From: Domibacillus indicus
GTDB taxonomy: Bacteria > Bacillota > Bacilli > Bacillales > Domibacillaceae
Reading direction: 5' to 3'
DNA: 64,000 bases
Assembly (NCBI RefSeq): GCF_000970685.1
Contig: NZ_LAJB01000015.1
Location: forward strand, 33,777-97,776
Shown here: positions 1 to 8,253 of the stretch, piece after piece
How the letters are laid out: each line of letters starts with the position of its first letter
Numbering within the stretch: the stretch's first letter is position 1
Program-made: the position numbers and the translations under genes
The notes under the pieces: model-generated
Seen by the model: only the letters and a program-made list of their open reading frames with translations
Databases searched by the model: none
Told to the model about the DNA's origin: nothing

Positions 1-380
1 CCGCGGTTTAACAGCTCTGTCATTGCTGTGTAAAAATTTTGAAAACGACCTTTGGAGTAAAAGTCTCCTTTTGTTAACAGCATCTGGGCAGCGGTTATAC
101 CTTTTGGTGACAGGTGAGAAATATACCGCTGGATTAATAGGCTTTGCCCGACGGCGGCAGATGCCTGGCGGGCAGCCATTACTTTCGGGCGGGCGGCATA
201 GCCGAGCGCCCGAAAGCCGGCAGCAACAGCGCCGGAAGAAACGACAATAACTTCGTGGCCTGCCTGCTTCATAGCCGCAATGGCAGCCGTATGATCGGCC
301 ACTTTTTCTTCAACAATATTTCCGCTGTTATCCGTTAGCGAGCTGCTGCCGATTTTTACGACAATACGTTGTTTTTTCAT
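1..380 (-). CDS. proB: Glutamate 5-kinase, N-terminal part (runs off the window edge)
   Basis: ProB phosphorylates glutamate to gamma-glutamyl phosphate, the first step of proline synthesis. Reading the minus strand from ATG at 380 gives about 126 uninterrupted codons up to position 1. They begin [16 protein letters not shown] (kinase G-loop, VKIGSSS), followed by [15 protein letters not shown] (glutamate and nucleotide contact region) and [18 protein letters not shown]. The C-terminal part, including any PUA domain, lies outside the window. A Shine-Dalgarno-like GGAATGAATTG precedes the ATG. The T-box immediately upstream fits proline-responsive control. Family assignment is secure; only completeness is unknown. 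Confidence 0.93.
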   Translation of the reverse strand, partial: MKKQRIVVKIGSSSLTDNSGNIVEEKVADHTAAIAAMKQAGHEVIVVSSGAVAAGFRALGYAARPKVMAARQASAAVGQSLLIQRYISHLSPKGITAAQMLLTKGDFYSKGRFQNFYTAMTELLNR

Positions 381-394
381 AACAATTCATTCCT

Positions 395-642
395 TTTCAA
401 TAAAAAAAGCACACCAAATCGTCCATAAAGGACGGGTATGCTTTCCGTGGTACCACCTTTTTTGACGCGACTTTAGCGCCCACTTTGCATCTGTAACGGA
501 GAAGGCCGGCTTATGTTTTCATAAGCAATGTGTAAGCAGGGCAGGTTCAATAGTGCCTTTCCGCAGGAGTCTTTCAGCCGGTGAACTCCTTCTCTGGTCC
601 GGGGGCGGTCCATTTACTAATCCCGTCATTTTTGCTCTATTC
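395..642 (-). promoter_or_regulatory. T-box leader with terminator, upstream of proB
   Basis: The minus strand carries the T-box core GGTGGTACCACGG (complement of 445-457), which pairs with the acceptor end of uncharged tRNA. It is followed by a strong terminator hairpin with a U-run (402-443: GCATACC ... GGTGTGC, then seven T). Upstream sequence can fold into stem I. A plausible specifier codon is CCU (proline) at 543-545, in the context GAACCTGCC. Uncharged tRNA-Pro would favour antitermination and proB expression. The T-box and terminator are seen directly; the specifier codon is inferred. Confidence 0.88.
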
Positions 643-648
643 TTTTTT

Positions 649-676
649 ATTATCGTATATTCTGACTATTTGTCAA
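649..676 (-). promoter_or_regulatory. SigA-type promoter of the proB T-box transcript
   Basis: On the minus strand TTGACA (676-671) and GATAAT (654-649) are separated by 16 bp. The predicted start, near 642, opens the T-box leader. The -35 element overlaps the last codons of the convergently read Nudix gene. Confidence 0.6.
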
Positions 677-1301
677 GCACTTGAGGAGCAGAACGAAGAA
701 TATCAAGAAAGTGTTTTAATACTTTTGCCGTTAATCCCCAAATAATCCGATTCTCATAAACATAAAAATACTCTTCCATCTTTTTAGCCTGCCAGTTGTA
801 CTCTTTTCCATGAGTAATCAAATGATAAGGGAAATTCTCTTCCGGTTCCGGCCGAAGCTGAATGTAATGAAGATCGGGTTTTGTTTGAAGCAGGAAATCA
901 AGCGGAACCGTAAATACTTCACCGACTTCTGCTTCATTTAAGCGAAGATCAGTCAAATCAAGCAGACCGGCATAGCTGTAAATAATCATACCAAATGGAG
1001 ACAGCATAAAATCGAGCGGAAACAAAATCTCAATGTTCTCAATCGGAACACCCAGTTCCTCCTGGGTTTCCCGAACGGCTGCGTTTTCCGGAGAGTGATC
1101 ACTTTCGTCAATTTTGCCTCCGGGAAAGCAGATTTCTCCCGGCTGGCGCCGCATTGATAAAGCCCGTACTTCAAACAGGACATGAAGGCCATCTTCTTTT
1201 TGAACAAGCGGCAGCAGCAATGAAAACTTGGCGAAGGCTTCACTGCCGAGAATCTCGGGTGTACGGCTGGCAAGCCGCTCTTTTAATTCCTTGATGTTCA
1301 T
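666..1301 (-). CDS. Nudix hydrolase, CoA-pyrophosphatase type
   Basis: A 211-residue Nudix protein that probably cleaves the pyrophosphate of CoA or oxidised CoA. The Nudix box is visible as GGKIDESD...AAVRETQEELGV, with catalytic RETQEE. It is preceded by the UPF0035 signature LFEVRALSMRRQPGEICFPG that separates CoA pyrophosphatases from other Nudix enzymes. An upstream ATG at 1325 exists, but the ATG at 1301 has GGAG nine bases ahead of it, so 1301 is preferred. Divergent from ilvE. Substrate is inferred from the family, not shown. Confidence 0.85.
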   Translation of the reverse strand: MNIKELKERLASRTPEILGSEAFAKFSLLLPLVQKEDGLHVLFEVRALSMRRQPGEICFPGGKIDESDHSPENAAVRETQEELGVPIENIEILFPLDFMLSPFGMIIYSYAGLLDLTDLRLNEAEVGEVFTVPLDFLLQTKPDLHYIQLRPEPEENFPYHLITHGKEYNWQAKKMEEYFYVYENRIIWGLTAKVLKHFLDILRSAPQVLDK

Positions 1302-1413
1302 CAGACCAGCTCCATTTTTACTCATTCATCTTTTGTTTTTTGAAAAGGTTCTTGATTCTTTCATTATAATAGAAAGATGGAGATAATGAAAAAATTTGAT
1401 TTTTTAGTGTGAA

Positions 1414-1428
1414 AATATTCAAAAAAAT
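1414..1428. promoter_or_regulatory. Possible CodY box upstream of ilvE
   Basis: AATATTCAAAAAAAT resembles the CodY consensus AATTTTCWGAAAATT with three mismatches. The B. subtilis ywaA/ilvK homologue is a CodY target, so the site is biologically plausible, but AT-rich sequence gives many chance matches. Confidence 0.3.
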
Positions 1429-1496
1429 TGTATGATAGAAGAAGTACATACCTCAGCAGCATGCTGACGAATTTTTACACATGAGGAGTCCTAAAG

Positions 1497-2576
1497 ATGA
1501 CACAAGAATTAACCGTACAATTAGCTGACAAAAAAAGAGAAAAACCCGACCAGGCAAATCTCGGGTTTGGCCGTGTTTTTACCGATCATATGTTTATGAT
1601 GGATTATACGGAAGGCAAAGGATGGCATGATGCACGCATCGTTCCGTATCAGCCGATTGCCCTTGATCCGTCGGCTATGGTGTTCCATTACGGGCAGACG
1701 GTATTCGAAGGAATGAAAGCTTATTTAACGGAAGAGGGAAAAGTATTTTTATTCCGTCCTGAAAAAAACATGGAGCGTTTAAATCGCTCCAATGAGCGCC
1801 TTTGCATCCCGCAAATTGACGGTGAGTTTGTTATTGAAGGGTTAAAACAGCTTATTGCCGTTGACCGGGAGTGGATTCCGACAGCGGAAGGAACATCTTT
1901 ATACGTCCGGCCGTTTATCATCGCGACAGAACCGTTTTTAGGTGTTGCCCCGGCTAAAAATTATACATTGATGATTATTATGTCACCGGTCGGCTCGTAC
2001 TATAAGGAAGGTATTGCACCGGTTAAAATTTTAGTAGAGAATGACTTTGTCCGCGCTGTAAAAGGCGGCACTGGCGAAGCGAAAACAGGCGGCAACTATG
2101 CGTCAAGCTTAAAAGCGCAGGAAGCAGCAGCCGGCAAAAACTATTCACAGGTGCTCTGGCTGGATGGCCTGGAGAAAAAATACATTGAAGAAGTCGGCAG
2201 CATGAATGTATTTTTTAAAATTGACGGCGAGGTTGTTACTCCGGCACTGAACGGCAGTATTTTGCATGGCGTTACACGCGATTCAGTAATTCAGCTTTTG
2301 AAGCACTGGAACGTTCCTGTATCTGAACGCCGCATTTCAATGGAAGAAGTAGCGGAAGCATACCGGAATGGGAAACTAGAAGAAGCTTTTGGCACCGGGA
2401 CAGCGGCTATCATTTCCCCGATCGGAGAATTCTTGTGGGAAGAAGAAAAAATGGTGCTCAATGGAGGCGAAACGGGTGAACTGTCCAAGCGTATTTATGA
2501 TACAATCACCGGTATCCAAAAAGGTGCGCTGAAAGACGAGTTTGGCTGGATTACAGAAGTGCCGGTTTCAAAATAA
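1497..2576 (+). CDS. ilvE: Branched-chain amino acid aminotransferase
   Basis: A 359-residue fold-type IV PLP aminotransferase that interconverts branched-chain 2-keto acids and Val, Leu and Ile. The N-terminal MVFHYGQTVFEGMKAY substrate region, the PLP-lysine motif TGGNYASSLKAQ, EEVGSMNVFF and the C-terminal FGTGTAA phosphate-binding turn are all present. Length matches the larger bacterial branch (YwaA/IlvK type). TGAGGAG eleven bases upstream supports the start. Monocistronic, closed by a hairpin terminator. Confidence 0.96.
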   Translation: MTQELTVQLADKKREKPDQANLGFGRVFTDHMFMMDYTEGKGWHDARIVPYQPIALDPSAMVFHYGQTVFEGMKAYLTEEGKVFLFRPEKNMERLNRSNERLCIPQIDGEFVIEGLKQLIAVDREWIPTAEGTSLYVRPFIIATEPFLGVAPAKNYTLMIIMSPVGSYYKEGIAPVKILVENDFVRAVKGGTGEAKTGGNYASSLKAQEAAAGKNYSQVLWLDGLEKKYIEEVGSMNVFFKIDGEVVTPALNGSILHGVTRDSVIQLLKHWNVPVSERRISMEEVAEAYRNGKLEEAFGTGTAAIISPIGEFLWEEEKMVLNGGETGELSKRIYDTITGIQKGALKDEFGWITEVPVSK

Positions 2577-2612
2577 AATTTATTTTACAATAGCGCTCTC
2601 CTTCAGGCGCAT

Positions 2613-2647
2613 AACGGTCCATATACACGTATGGGCCGTTCTTTCTT
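2613..2647 (+). terminator. Terminator of ilvE
   Basis: AACGGTCCATA (2613-2623) pairs with TATGGGCCGTT (2630-2640) with one G-U pair, followed by CTTTCTT. Confidence 0.8.
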
Positions 2648-2673
2648 ATTTATTCATTTAAAGAGGTGGAAAA

Positions 2674-3600
2674 ATGACAGCGGTTTCTATTGGCAGTAAT
2701 CTTTTTTTGCTTGATTTACATGATTCTGGATTTGAAAGAAGAACGGGCTCCTATGTTTTTCAGGAAGCGAAAAAAGCCATTATTGAAACAAGCGCCAGCC
2801 CTTCTGTTCCGTACCTGCTTAAAGGACTGCAAGAACTGTGCATACAGCCTGAAGAAATTGACTATATTATTGTTACTCACATTCATCTTGACCATTCTGG
2901 CGGCGCCGGTTTGTTTTTGCGGTCATGCCCGAATGCAAAGCTGATCGTCCATCCAAAAGGAGCCCGGCATCTGGCGGCGCCGGATAAACTGATTGCCAGT
3001 GCGAAAATGGTATACGGGGAACAGTTTGGCCATTTGTTTGATCCGATTGTGCCAGTTCCAGAGGAGCGGATTATGGAAATGGAAGACGGAGGAAAAATCA
3101 ATCTTGGGGAACGGGAACTGACATTTATTCATACGCCGGGCCATGCCAATCATCATTTTACGATTTATGATCAAAAATCGAACGGCATTTTTACAGGCGA
3201 TACAGCGGGAATTCAATATGCGCATCTGACGGATGAAGGAATTCCCCTTTATATGCCGACCACTTCCCCAAATCAGTTTGATCCGGAAGCGATGAAGCGG
3301 TCAATCGAAAAAATCATGGCTTTTGAGCCGGAGCGGATTTACTTCGGCCACTATGGAATGACCGGGCACCCGAAGCAGGCTGTTGATTTGGTTTTGCGCT
3401 GGCTTGATGTGTATATGGAAGAGTTGCAAAAAGCGGAAACGGCAGAAGGGCTGGAAAAAAACCTCATGAAAAAAGTAAATCATTATTTAAGTGAAAAAGG
3501 AGTACCAGCCAGCCATCCTGTTTATCAATTGTTGAAAATAGATTTACAGGTCAGTGCGCAGGGGATGATCCATTATAAGGAAAAACAGCACTCGAAATGA
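2674..3600 (+). CDS. Metallo-beta-lactamase-fold hydrolase
   Basis: A 308-residue cytosolic protein of the glyoxalase II/MBL superfamily. The zinc motif THIHLDHSGG (HxHxDH) lies near residue 70. Later metal ligands are the His in HTPGHANHH (about 160-168), the Asp in FTGDTAG and the final His in YFGHYG. AAAGAGGTGG upstream of ATG supports the start. The substrate cannot be told from sequence; thioesterase-type activity is typical of the family. The terminator hairpin overlaps the stop codon. Confidence 0.88.
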   Translation: MTAVSIGSNLFLLDLHDSGFERRTGSYVFQEAKKAIIETSASPSVPYLLKGLQELCIQPEEIDYIIVTHIHLDHSGGAGLFLRSCPNAKLIVHPKGARHLAAPDKLIASAKMVYGEQFGHLFDPIVPVPEERIMEMEDGGKINLGERELTFIHTPGHANHHFTIYDQKSNGIFTGDTAGIQYAHLTDEGIPLYMPTTSPNQFDPEAMKRSIEKIMAFEPERIYFGHYGMTGHPKQAVDLVLRWLDVYMEELQKAETAEGLEKNLMKKVNHYLSEKGVPASHPVYQLLKIDLQVSAQGMIHYKEKQHSK

Positions 3601-3615
3601 GTGCTGCTTTTTTTG
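3586..3615 (+). terminator. Terminator overlapping the MBL stop codon
   Basis: CAGCACTC (3586-3593), loop GAAAT, GAGTGCTG (3599-3606), then CTTTTTTT. The TGA stop (3598-3600) lies within the hairpin. Confidence 0.88.
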
Positions 3616-4010
3616 CGTTGAGGTGGACGGTTATCCGAAAATTAATTTCTCGATGCGCGAGAGAACGAATCTGAAGCATCCTAAAATTTAACATTCTTAA
3701 GTGGTTATGTAGCCGTTCTTCCTGAATTCGTTTTGAATAAAGGTGGGTGAACCTTTATTTTCGGAGGTAAGGGACTTCGGAAAAGCTGGCAACACGAAAA
3801 AAGTTAAATTATGATTGGTGAGGTAAGGCAGCGGTGTCTTCGCATGCTTCGATAGGTTTTGATCGCATGAAGCGAAAAGGGCGGTTTTCTTTTAAAACGC
3901 CGACTGCAAAAAAACATTTTAAGATGTTAAAACCGCCGGCGCATTTCTCTTTCTTTTTTATTTACCATAAAAATATTATGTAAAGTAAAGATAATTTATA
4001 CTTATCTATA
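3616..4010. other. Gene-free, hairpin-rich intergenic region
   Basis: No convincing ORF. Hairpins include AATAAAGGT/ACCTTTATT (3736-3759), TTCGC...GCGAA around 3839-3877, and GGCGGTTTT (3892-3900), which can pair either with nearby AAAACGCC or with AAAACCGCC about 30 bases further on. A pyrimidine-rich run ends the stretch. It lies on the downstream side of the integrase and may belong to an integrated element or encode a small RNA. Confidence 0.4.
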
Positions 4011-4043
4011 CATAAAAATAAAAACCCTTATATATTAAGGGTT
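4011..4043 (-). terminator. Terminator of the integrase gene
   Basis: Minus-strand hairpin AACCCTTAA...TAAGGGTT followed by a T-rich run (complement of 4010-4022). Confidence 0.75.
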
Positions 4044-4106
4044 CACAGCAGTTTTTAGTGCTGATTTGTAATTCAGGTGACTAAAAGGGGACCGAATAAT
4101 AATAAT

Positions 4107-5258
4107 TTAAAAGATGCTTGTTAATTTCGCAACAGCTTCCCGCTCGTTTTCTCTGGTTAAGTGCGAATACGTATCCATGGTCAGTGTAATCGTGCTGTGA
4201 CCCAGTCGTTCTTGAATCACTTTGATATTCACGCCGTTCGATAATAAAAGGGAAGCGTGAGTATGGCGCAGGTCATGGAACCGAATTCGCTTTAAGCCAT
4301 GTTTCTCCGTAAACTCGATAAAGTATTTTAAAAAAGTCTGCGGAAGATGCGGGTAGCCGTCCGGACGGCAAAAGATCAAATCCATTCCTTCAATGCCTTT
4401 CCATTTGGAACCGTAAGCCATTCGAGTTTTCTTTCCTTCAGTAATATACTTGCGTAATTCTTTCATATAATTATCCGGCATAGGGATAATGCGTGTTTTC
4501 TTGTTTTTCGGATCGCCCAGATAATACGTATCTTTTTTCGTGTCGTGAACCAGCGTGTGCTTCACTGTAATAGTATTGTCCGCAAAATTTACATTCTCTA
4601 TCGTCAAGCCCAGAATTTCCCCGAGGCGCATACCGGAAAGAACAGCCATTTTGATAACCATTCGATGCTTTGGCATGGCCTTCTCCAAAACCTCAAATAG
4701 TTGCTTTACTTCATTTATATCGTAAAACAGCATTTCTTTTCTTTGTTGTTTTGTTCTTTTAACCGTCTTTGCCACATTCTCCGGCATCAGATCCCACTCA
4801 ACCATTTTTTGCAGCATCAGCCGGTTTACCCGCAGCTTATAATCCGCCGATTTCACATCTTCTTCGATTAAATGGTTGTTAAATTCGACCATATGGAATT
4901 TCTTTAAGTCTTTTAGCTTCATTTCTCCGAAAAAATCTAATGCTGCCTGGATATTTTGCTCATACGCTTTTTGTGATTGGAAGGAAAGATGTGAGACATG
5001 ATTTTTAAGCCATAAGGCAGCAGCTTCCCTGTATGTAAGATTATTCGTATCAATCGGGCCGCTGGTGGCTGCTTCAATTTCAAACTCGGTGATTGCCTTT
5101 TTAATGGCGCGAGAGGAGAGCGTTTTGAGAGAAACCGTTTTTTTGCGCCGGATCCGTTTGCCGCGCTCATCATAGCCTAACTCAACAGTAATCTTTATAC
5201 GGGGAAGCTCGGTTTTGTCGCCGGGTTTTTTTTTATTCAAAACAATGTAACTCGACAT
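4107..5258 (-). CDS. Tyrosine recombinase / phage-type integrase
   Basis: A 383-residue site-specific recombinase of the phage/ICE class. An N-terminal arm-binding-like domain (about 1-60, basic RGKRIRRKKTVSLKTLS) is followed by a SAM-like core-binding domain (about 60-165). The catalytic domain shows Arg in LSGMRLGEILGL, HxxR in HDLRHTHASLLLSNG, and the nucleophile in TMDTYSHLT. GTG at 5276 is an alternative start, but ATG at 5258 has AAAGGAG eight bases upstream. No excisionase, relaxase or phage structural genes are nearby, so it appears to be an orphan integrase. Confidence 0.92.
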   Translation of the reverse strand: MSSYIVLNKKKPGDKTELPRIKITVELGYDERGKRIRRKKTVSLKTLSSRAIKKAITEFEIEAATSGPIDTNNLTYREAAALWLKNHVSHLSFQSQKAYEQNIQAALDFFGEMKLKDLKKFHMVEFNNHLIEEDVKSADYKLRVNRLMLQKMVEWDLMPENVAKTVKRTKQQRKEMLFYDINEVKQLFEVLEKAMPKHRMVIKMAVLSGMRLGEILGLTIENVNFADNTITVKHTLVHDTKKDTYYLGDPKNKKTRIIPMPDNYMKELRKYITEGKKTRMAYGSKWKGIEGMDLIFCRPDGYPHLPQTFLKYFIEFTEKHGLKRIRFHDLRHTHASLLLSNGVNIKVIQERLGHSTITLTMDTYSHLTRENEREAVAKLTSIF

Positions 5259-5439
5259 AAGGATATCTCCTTTCACTCCGTTTGTGCTTATTCTTATAGA
5301 AACCCTACAACACTTTTTAGGGTTCTGTCAAAAGAATTTCAAGCAATTCAGTGCAGGCGTACCAGTGATTAAGTTCTCTGGACTAAAAAATATCATTCAT
5401 ATAAACTATTATTACATGTATTTGGCAGCGGCATTCTCT

Positions 5440-5493
5440 TTTTAAGGAGGCAGCCGGAAAGGAAGCTCCTAATCCCTGCCTGTTTTTTTATAG
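5440..5493 (+). promoter_or_regulatory. Possible leader attenuator before the coiled-coil gene
   Basis: AGGCAG near 5447 can pair with CTGCCT near 5479, and GTTTTTTT follows, giving a terminator-like structure just upstream of the ribosome binding site. The loop is long and the stem short, so this is weak. Confidence 0.3.
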
Positions 5494-5522
5494 GAGAAAG
5501 TGAAAGGATGGAGGCTGTTTAT

Positions 5523-6146
5523 ATGAAAATGTCTGTTACCCGCGCTCTGGCAGAATTGAAGCTGCTGGACAAGCGGATCAATTCTGTTATGAGTTCCGCA
5601 AAATTTGTTACCTTTGCTGTCGGCAGTAAGCCGGTTAGCGGTTATGCGTCTACAAAAGAATACGAGGAAAAAGTAACATCCGCCTATCAGTCTGTTACAG
5701 ATTTGATCCAGCGGCGCAATGATATTAAATCCGCAATTGTTCTTTCCAACGCAGCGACGAAAGTGAGTATTGCGGATAAAGAGTATACAGTGGCAGAAGC
5801 GATTGAACGCAAAACATCGATTCAGTACGAAATGCAGCTGATGAGGAAAATGAAAAGCGAATACACGGCGGTTACAGATGAAATCCAGCGTATTAACGAA
5901 GCTGTAAAAGAAGAGCTGGACAGGAAGCTGGATGCTCTCTACGGCCGCGAAGCGAAAACAAAAGTAGATGAAAACAATGAGCTTGTGAAAAGCTACCGTA
6001 ATGACAATGAAGCAAAAATGGTCGATCCGCTTAAGATTCGCGGAGAATACGAAAAGCTGGAGCAGGAAATTGACGAATTTCTATCAGAAGTCGATTTTGT
6101 TCTTTCCACTTCCAATACCTTGACAGAAATCGAAGTGCCGGAATAA
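5523..6146 (+). CDS. Coiled-coil protein of unknown function next to the integrase
   Basis: A roughly 207-residue soluble protein, mostly helical, with heptad-like leucine spacing at 1-25 and 95-190. A central segment, SNAATKVSIADKEYTVAEAIERK (about residues 79-101), separates two helical arms. It faintly recalls the DIP1984 family, which has a similar N-terminus and central layout, but I do not claim the match. ATG at 5508 is possible; ATG at 5523 has GGAGG eight bases upstream and is preferred. It is divergent from the integrase and may be its cargo. Confidence 0.6.
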   Translation: MKMSVTRALAELKLLDKRINSVMSSAKFVTFAVGSKPVSGYASTKEYEEKVTSAYQSVTDLIQRRNDIKSAIVLSNAATKVSIADKEYTVAEAIERKTSIQYEMQLMRKMKSEYTAVTDEIQRINEAVKEELDRKLDALYGREAKTKVDENNELVKSYRNDNEAKMVDPLKIRGEYEKLEQEIDEFLSEVDFVLSTSNTLTEIEVPE

Positions 6147-6193
6147 GATTAAGCTGTTAGTCAATCGAAAATCAGCAAAACTGAACAGGTGCC

Positions 6194-6224
6194 GGCGGCT
6201 TTGACCATACAGCCGCCATTTTTA
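6194..6224 (+). terminator. Terminator of the coiled-coil gene
   Basis: GGCGGCT (6194-6200) and AGCCGCC (6211-6217) flank a 10-base loop, followed by ATTTTT. Confidence 0.8.
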
Positions 6225-6597
6225 ATCAATCCATTTGAGGGATAGTGAATAGAAACGCGAGCGAGCGTAATCAGGCTGAAAGCTCAAAGTTGAACGTTCA
6301 AGCCTCAAAGGTCAGGAATTAAACTTCTTATAAATGGAAAAGTTCAGGGATCAGAAATGATAAGTTCGATGAAATCCGTGAGCACGGCTTATGCGGCGGT
6401 TGTTTATCGGCCGCGCTGATTGCCGCATGGCTGGTTGGCTAACATATACATAAAGCGGCTGCTGTTCATTCGGCAGTCGTTTTCTTATGCCGGTCCGCGT
6501 TTGAGAAAACGTTCCTTCTCGCTTTAATTAAAGCGGTTCATTCTTTTCCGTATAGGGAACAGATAAAGAAGAGCGGAAAAGGAAAGGAGACTGCCGC
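6225..6597. other. Intergenic region before uvsE
   Basis: No gene supported. A 39-codon open stretch near 6321-6443 ends with a hydrophobic peptide (GGCLSAALIAAWLVG) but has no ATG, GTG or TTG start in frame. A hairpin CGGCTGC...GGCAGTCG followed by TTTTC lies near 6452-6484. Confidence 0.4.
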
Positions 6598-7476
6598 ATG
6601 AAAATCGGATATGCCTGCATCAACATGACGATGCCTTCAAAATTTAAAACATGCCGGCTGAAAACAGCCGAGACAGAAGGGATGGCAAAAATAAAAGAGC
6701 TTGCCCTTCATAATTTTAATGAAACGCTTGAGATAATAAAATGGAATATTGAGCATGATATTTATTTTTACCGGATGAGCAGCAATCTTGTACCGCTTGC
6801 CACACATCCGGTAATGACCTGGGCGTGGGAAAAAGACGAGGATGTTCTTCGCATTACCGATCAAATCAAAGAACTCGTTGATTTTTATTCGCTGCGCCTT
6901 TCGGTCCATCCAGGCCAGTACACACTGATTAACTCGCCCAATGAAGAAATAGTGCAGAAGTCAATTATCGACCTGGAGCATCACCGGCAATTGCTGGCTC
7001 TTACCGGAGGGACGGATATGATCCTGCATGTAGGCGGTGCCTACGGCGATAAAGAAGCGGCGAAGAAGCGGTTTGTTTCCGCGTTTCACGAGCTGCCGGA
7101 CTCCATTAAAAGCGTAATGCGGATTGAAAATGATGATAAAATTTTTACCGCTGAAGATGTTCTGGACATATGCGGAAAAACAGGAGCGTCCGCCTGTTTT
7201 GATATTCATCACCATACCTGTAAGCATGAAGAAAACAGCACAAATGTCGATGAGCTTATGCGGAGGGTGATCGCGACGTGGGAGGGCGCCGGCATTCCGC
7301 CTAAAATGCACATCAGCTCGGGACGGAATGGAAAAACAGACCGGGCGCACCATTCTTATATTTTACAAGAAGACTGGGACTACTTTATGGAGCATCTTCC
7401 GGATTATTCGGTAGATGTAATGGTCGAGGCGAAAATGAAGGAGCAGGCGGTGCTGAGAGTAAGGGAGATGCTTTGA
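6598..7476 (+). CDS. uvsE: UV damage endonuclease UvsE
   Basis: A 292-residue UVDE-family enzyme that nicks DNA 5' of UV photoproducts and some other lesions. It is a TIM-barrel metalloenzyme. The start MKIGYACINMTMPSK, LSVHPGQYTLINSP, DMILHVGGAYGDKE, RIENDDK, CFDIHHHTCKHE and MHISSGRNGKTDRAHH carry the expected metal-binding His, Glu and Asp residues. GGAAAGGAG precedes the ATG. In spore formers it repairs spore DNA damage independently of nucleotide excision repair. Monocistronic. Confidence 0.95.
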   Translation: MKIGYACINMTMPSKFKTCRLKTAETEGMAKIKELALHNFNETLEIIKWNIEHDIYFYRMSSNLVPLATHPVMTWAWEKDEDVLRITDQIKELVDFYSLRLSVHPGQYTLINSPNEEIVQKSIIDLEHHRQLLALTGGTDMILHVGGAYGDKEAAKKRFVSAFHELPDSIKSVMRIENDDKIFTAEDVLDICGKTGASACFDIHHHTCKHEENSTNVDELMRRVIATWEGAGIPPKMHISSGRNGKTDRAHHSYILQEDWDYFMEHLPDYSVDVMVEAKMKEQAVLRVREML

Positions 7477-7508
7477 AAAATGCACTTTCTTCCGAAAGTG
7501 CATTTTTC
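7477..7508. terminator. Bidirectional terminator between uvsE and the UPF0309 gene
   Basis: AAAAATGCACTTTC and GAAAGTGCATTTTT flank TTCC, giving T-runs on both strands. It serves the convergent uvsE and nag operon transcripts. Confidence 0.9.
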
Positions 7509-8241
7509 AGCTCAGCAAAGGAATCCGCTTCTGGTATTGCCGGATCAGCGACTGATTGTATTCATCAGCATCCGGCCGGTTGCCGCTTAAAAAAACCGGC
7601 GGTGTAAAGCCGGACTTCATCATTTTTTCAATGGCTGATGCCATAATGCCGTTTAAGAGTGCGGCGCCCATGACAGTGGAAACCGGTGAAAAAGGGGCAG
7701 GACACTGTTCGGGCGTGAACAGGGCATCTCCGTAAGGAGCGCCGTTGTCAATCACCAGACCGGCAGCCTCATGCAGTTTTATTTTTTTCGTGTGTCTGGA
7801 GCGGGCGTTTTTTGCGTACGCTTCCGAGGTAATGGCAATGGTTTTGGCGCCCGCTTTTTGTCCGTGAAGCGCCACATCAACCGGAACAGGATTAATGCCC
7901 GAAGTCGAGACGACAATTAATACATCTTCGGGACGAATATCGAGTTCTTCTATATAGGGGGCCAGTCTTCCGTTTTGGCGTTCGAGCATGGAAGAACGGA
8001 CTGCGCCTTTGTGCAGCATCAGCTCTTCAACCAGGATGGGACGGATGCAGGCGAGCCCTCCTGCCCGGTAAAAAAGCTCCTCTGCCAGCATATGCGAATG
8101 CCCGCAGCCAAACACATGAATAATGCCGCCTTTTTGAACACAGCCTGATATCCATTCCGCTGCTATGTCTGCCTTCTTTGTCTGCTTTTGAGCTGTTTCA
8201 ACCAGCATATCAGCTGCCTGGCGAACATATTGTAAATACAT
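7507..8241 (-). CDS. SIS-domain protein, UPF0309 family, end of the nag operon
   Basis: A 244-residue phosphosugar-binding SIS protein. VFGCGHSHMLAEELFYRAGG (about 44-63), LMLHKGA, SSMLER, DVLIVVSTSGINPVPVDVAL (SIS serine loop) and VIDNGAPYGDA match the UPF0309 pattern. It is the last gene after nagA, nagB and nagR and very probably cotranscribed. It may act on an amino-sugar phosphate such as a GlcNAc or MurNAc derivative; that role is inferred from position only. Confidence 0.87.
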   Translation of the reverse strand: MYLQYVRQAADMLVETAQKQTKKADIAAEWISGCVQKGGIIHVFGCGHSHMLAEELFYRAGGLACIRPILVEELMLHKGAVRSSMLERQNGRLAPYIEELDIRPEDVLIVVSTSGINPVPVDVALHGQKAGAKTIAITSEAYAKNARSRHTKKIKLHEAAGLVIDNGAPYGDALFTPEQCPAPFSPVSTVMGAALLNGIMASAIEKMMKSGFTPPVFLSGNRPDADEYNQSLIRQYQKRIPLLS

Positions 8242-8253
8242 AGGATCACTTCC

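Noticed and set aside
23..338. Two plus-strand frames at the window start
   Set aside because: They lie antisense to the proB reading frame, which has clear kinase motifs.
3616..4106. tmRNA or tRNA attachment site next to the integrase
   Set aside because: No tRNA-like acceptor, T-loop or tag-peptide sequence could be found.
6321..6443. A 39-codon frame ending in a hydrophobic Gly/Ala-rich peptide, bacteriocin-like at first sight
   Set aside because: No start codon in frame and no ribosome binding site; the hydrophobic end may be chance in GC-rich palindromic DNA.
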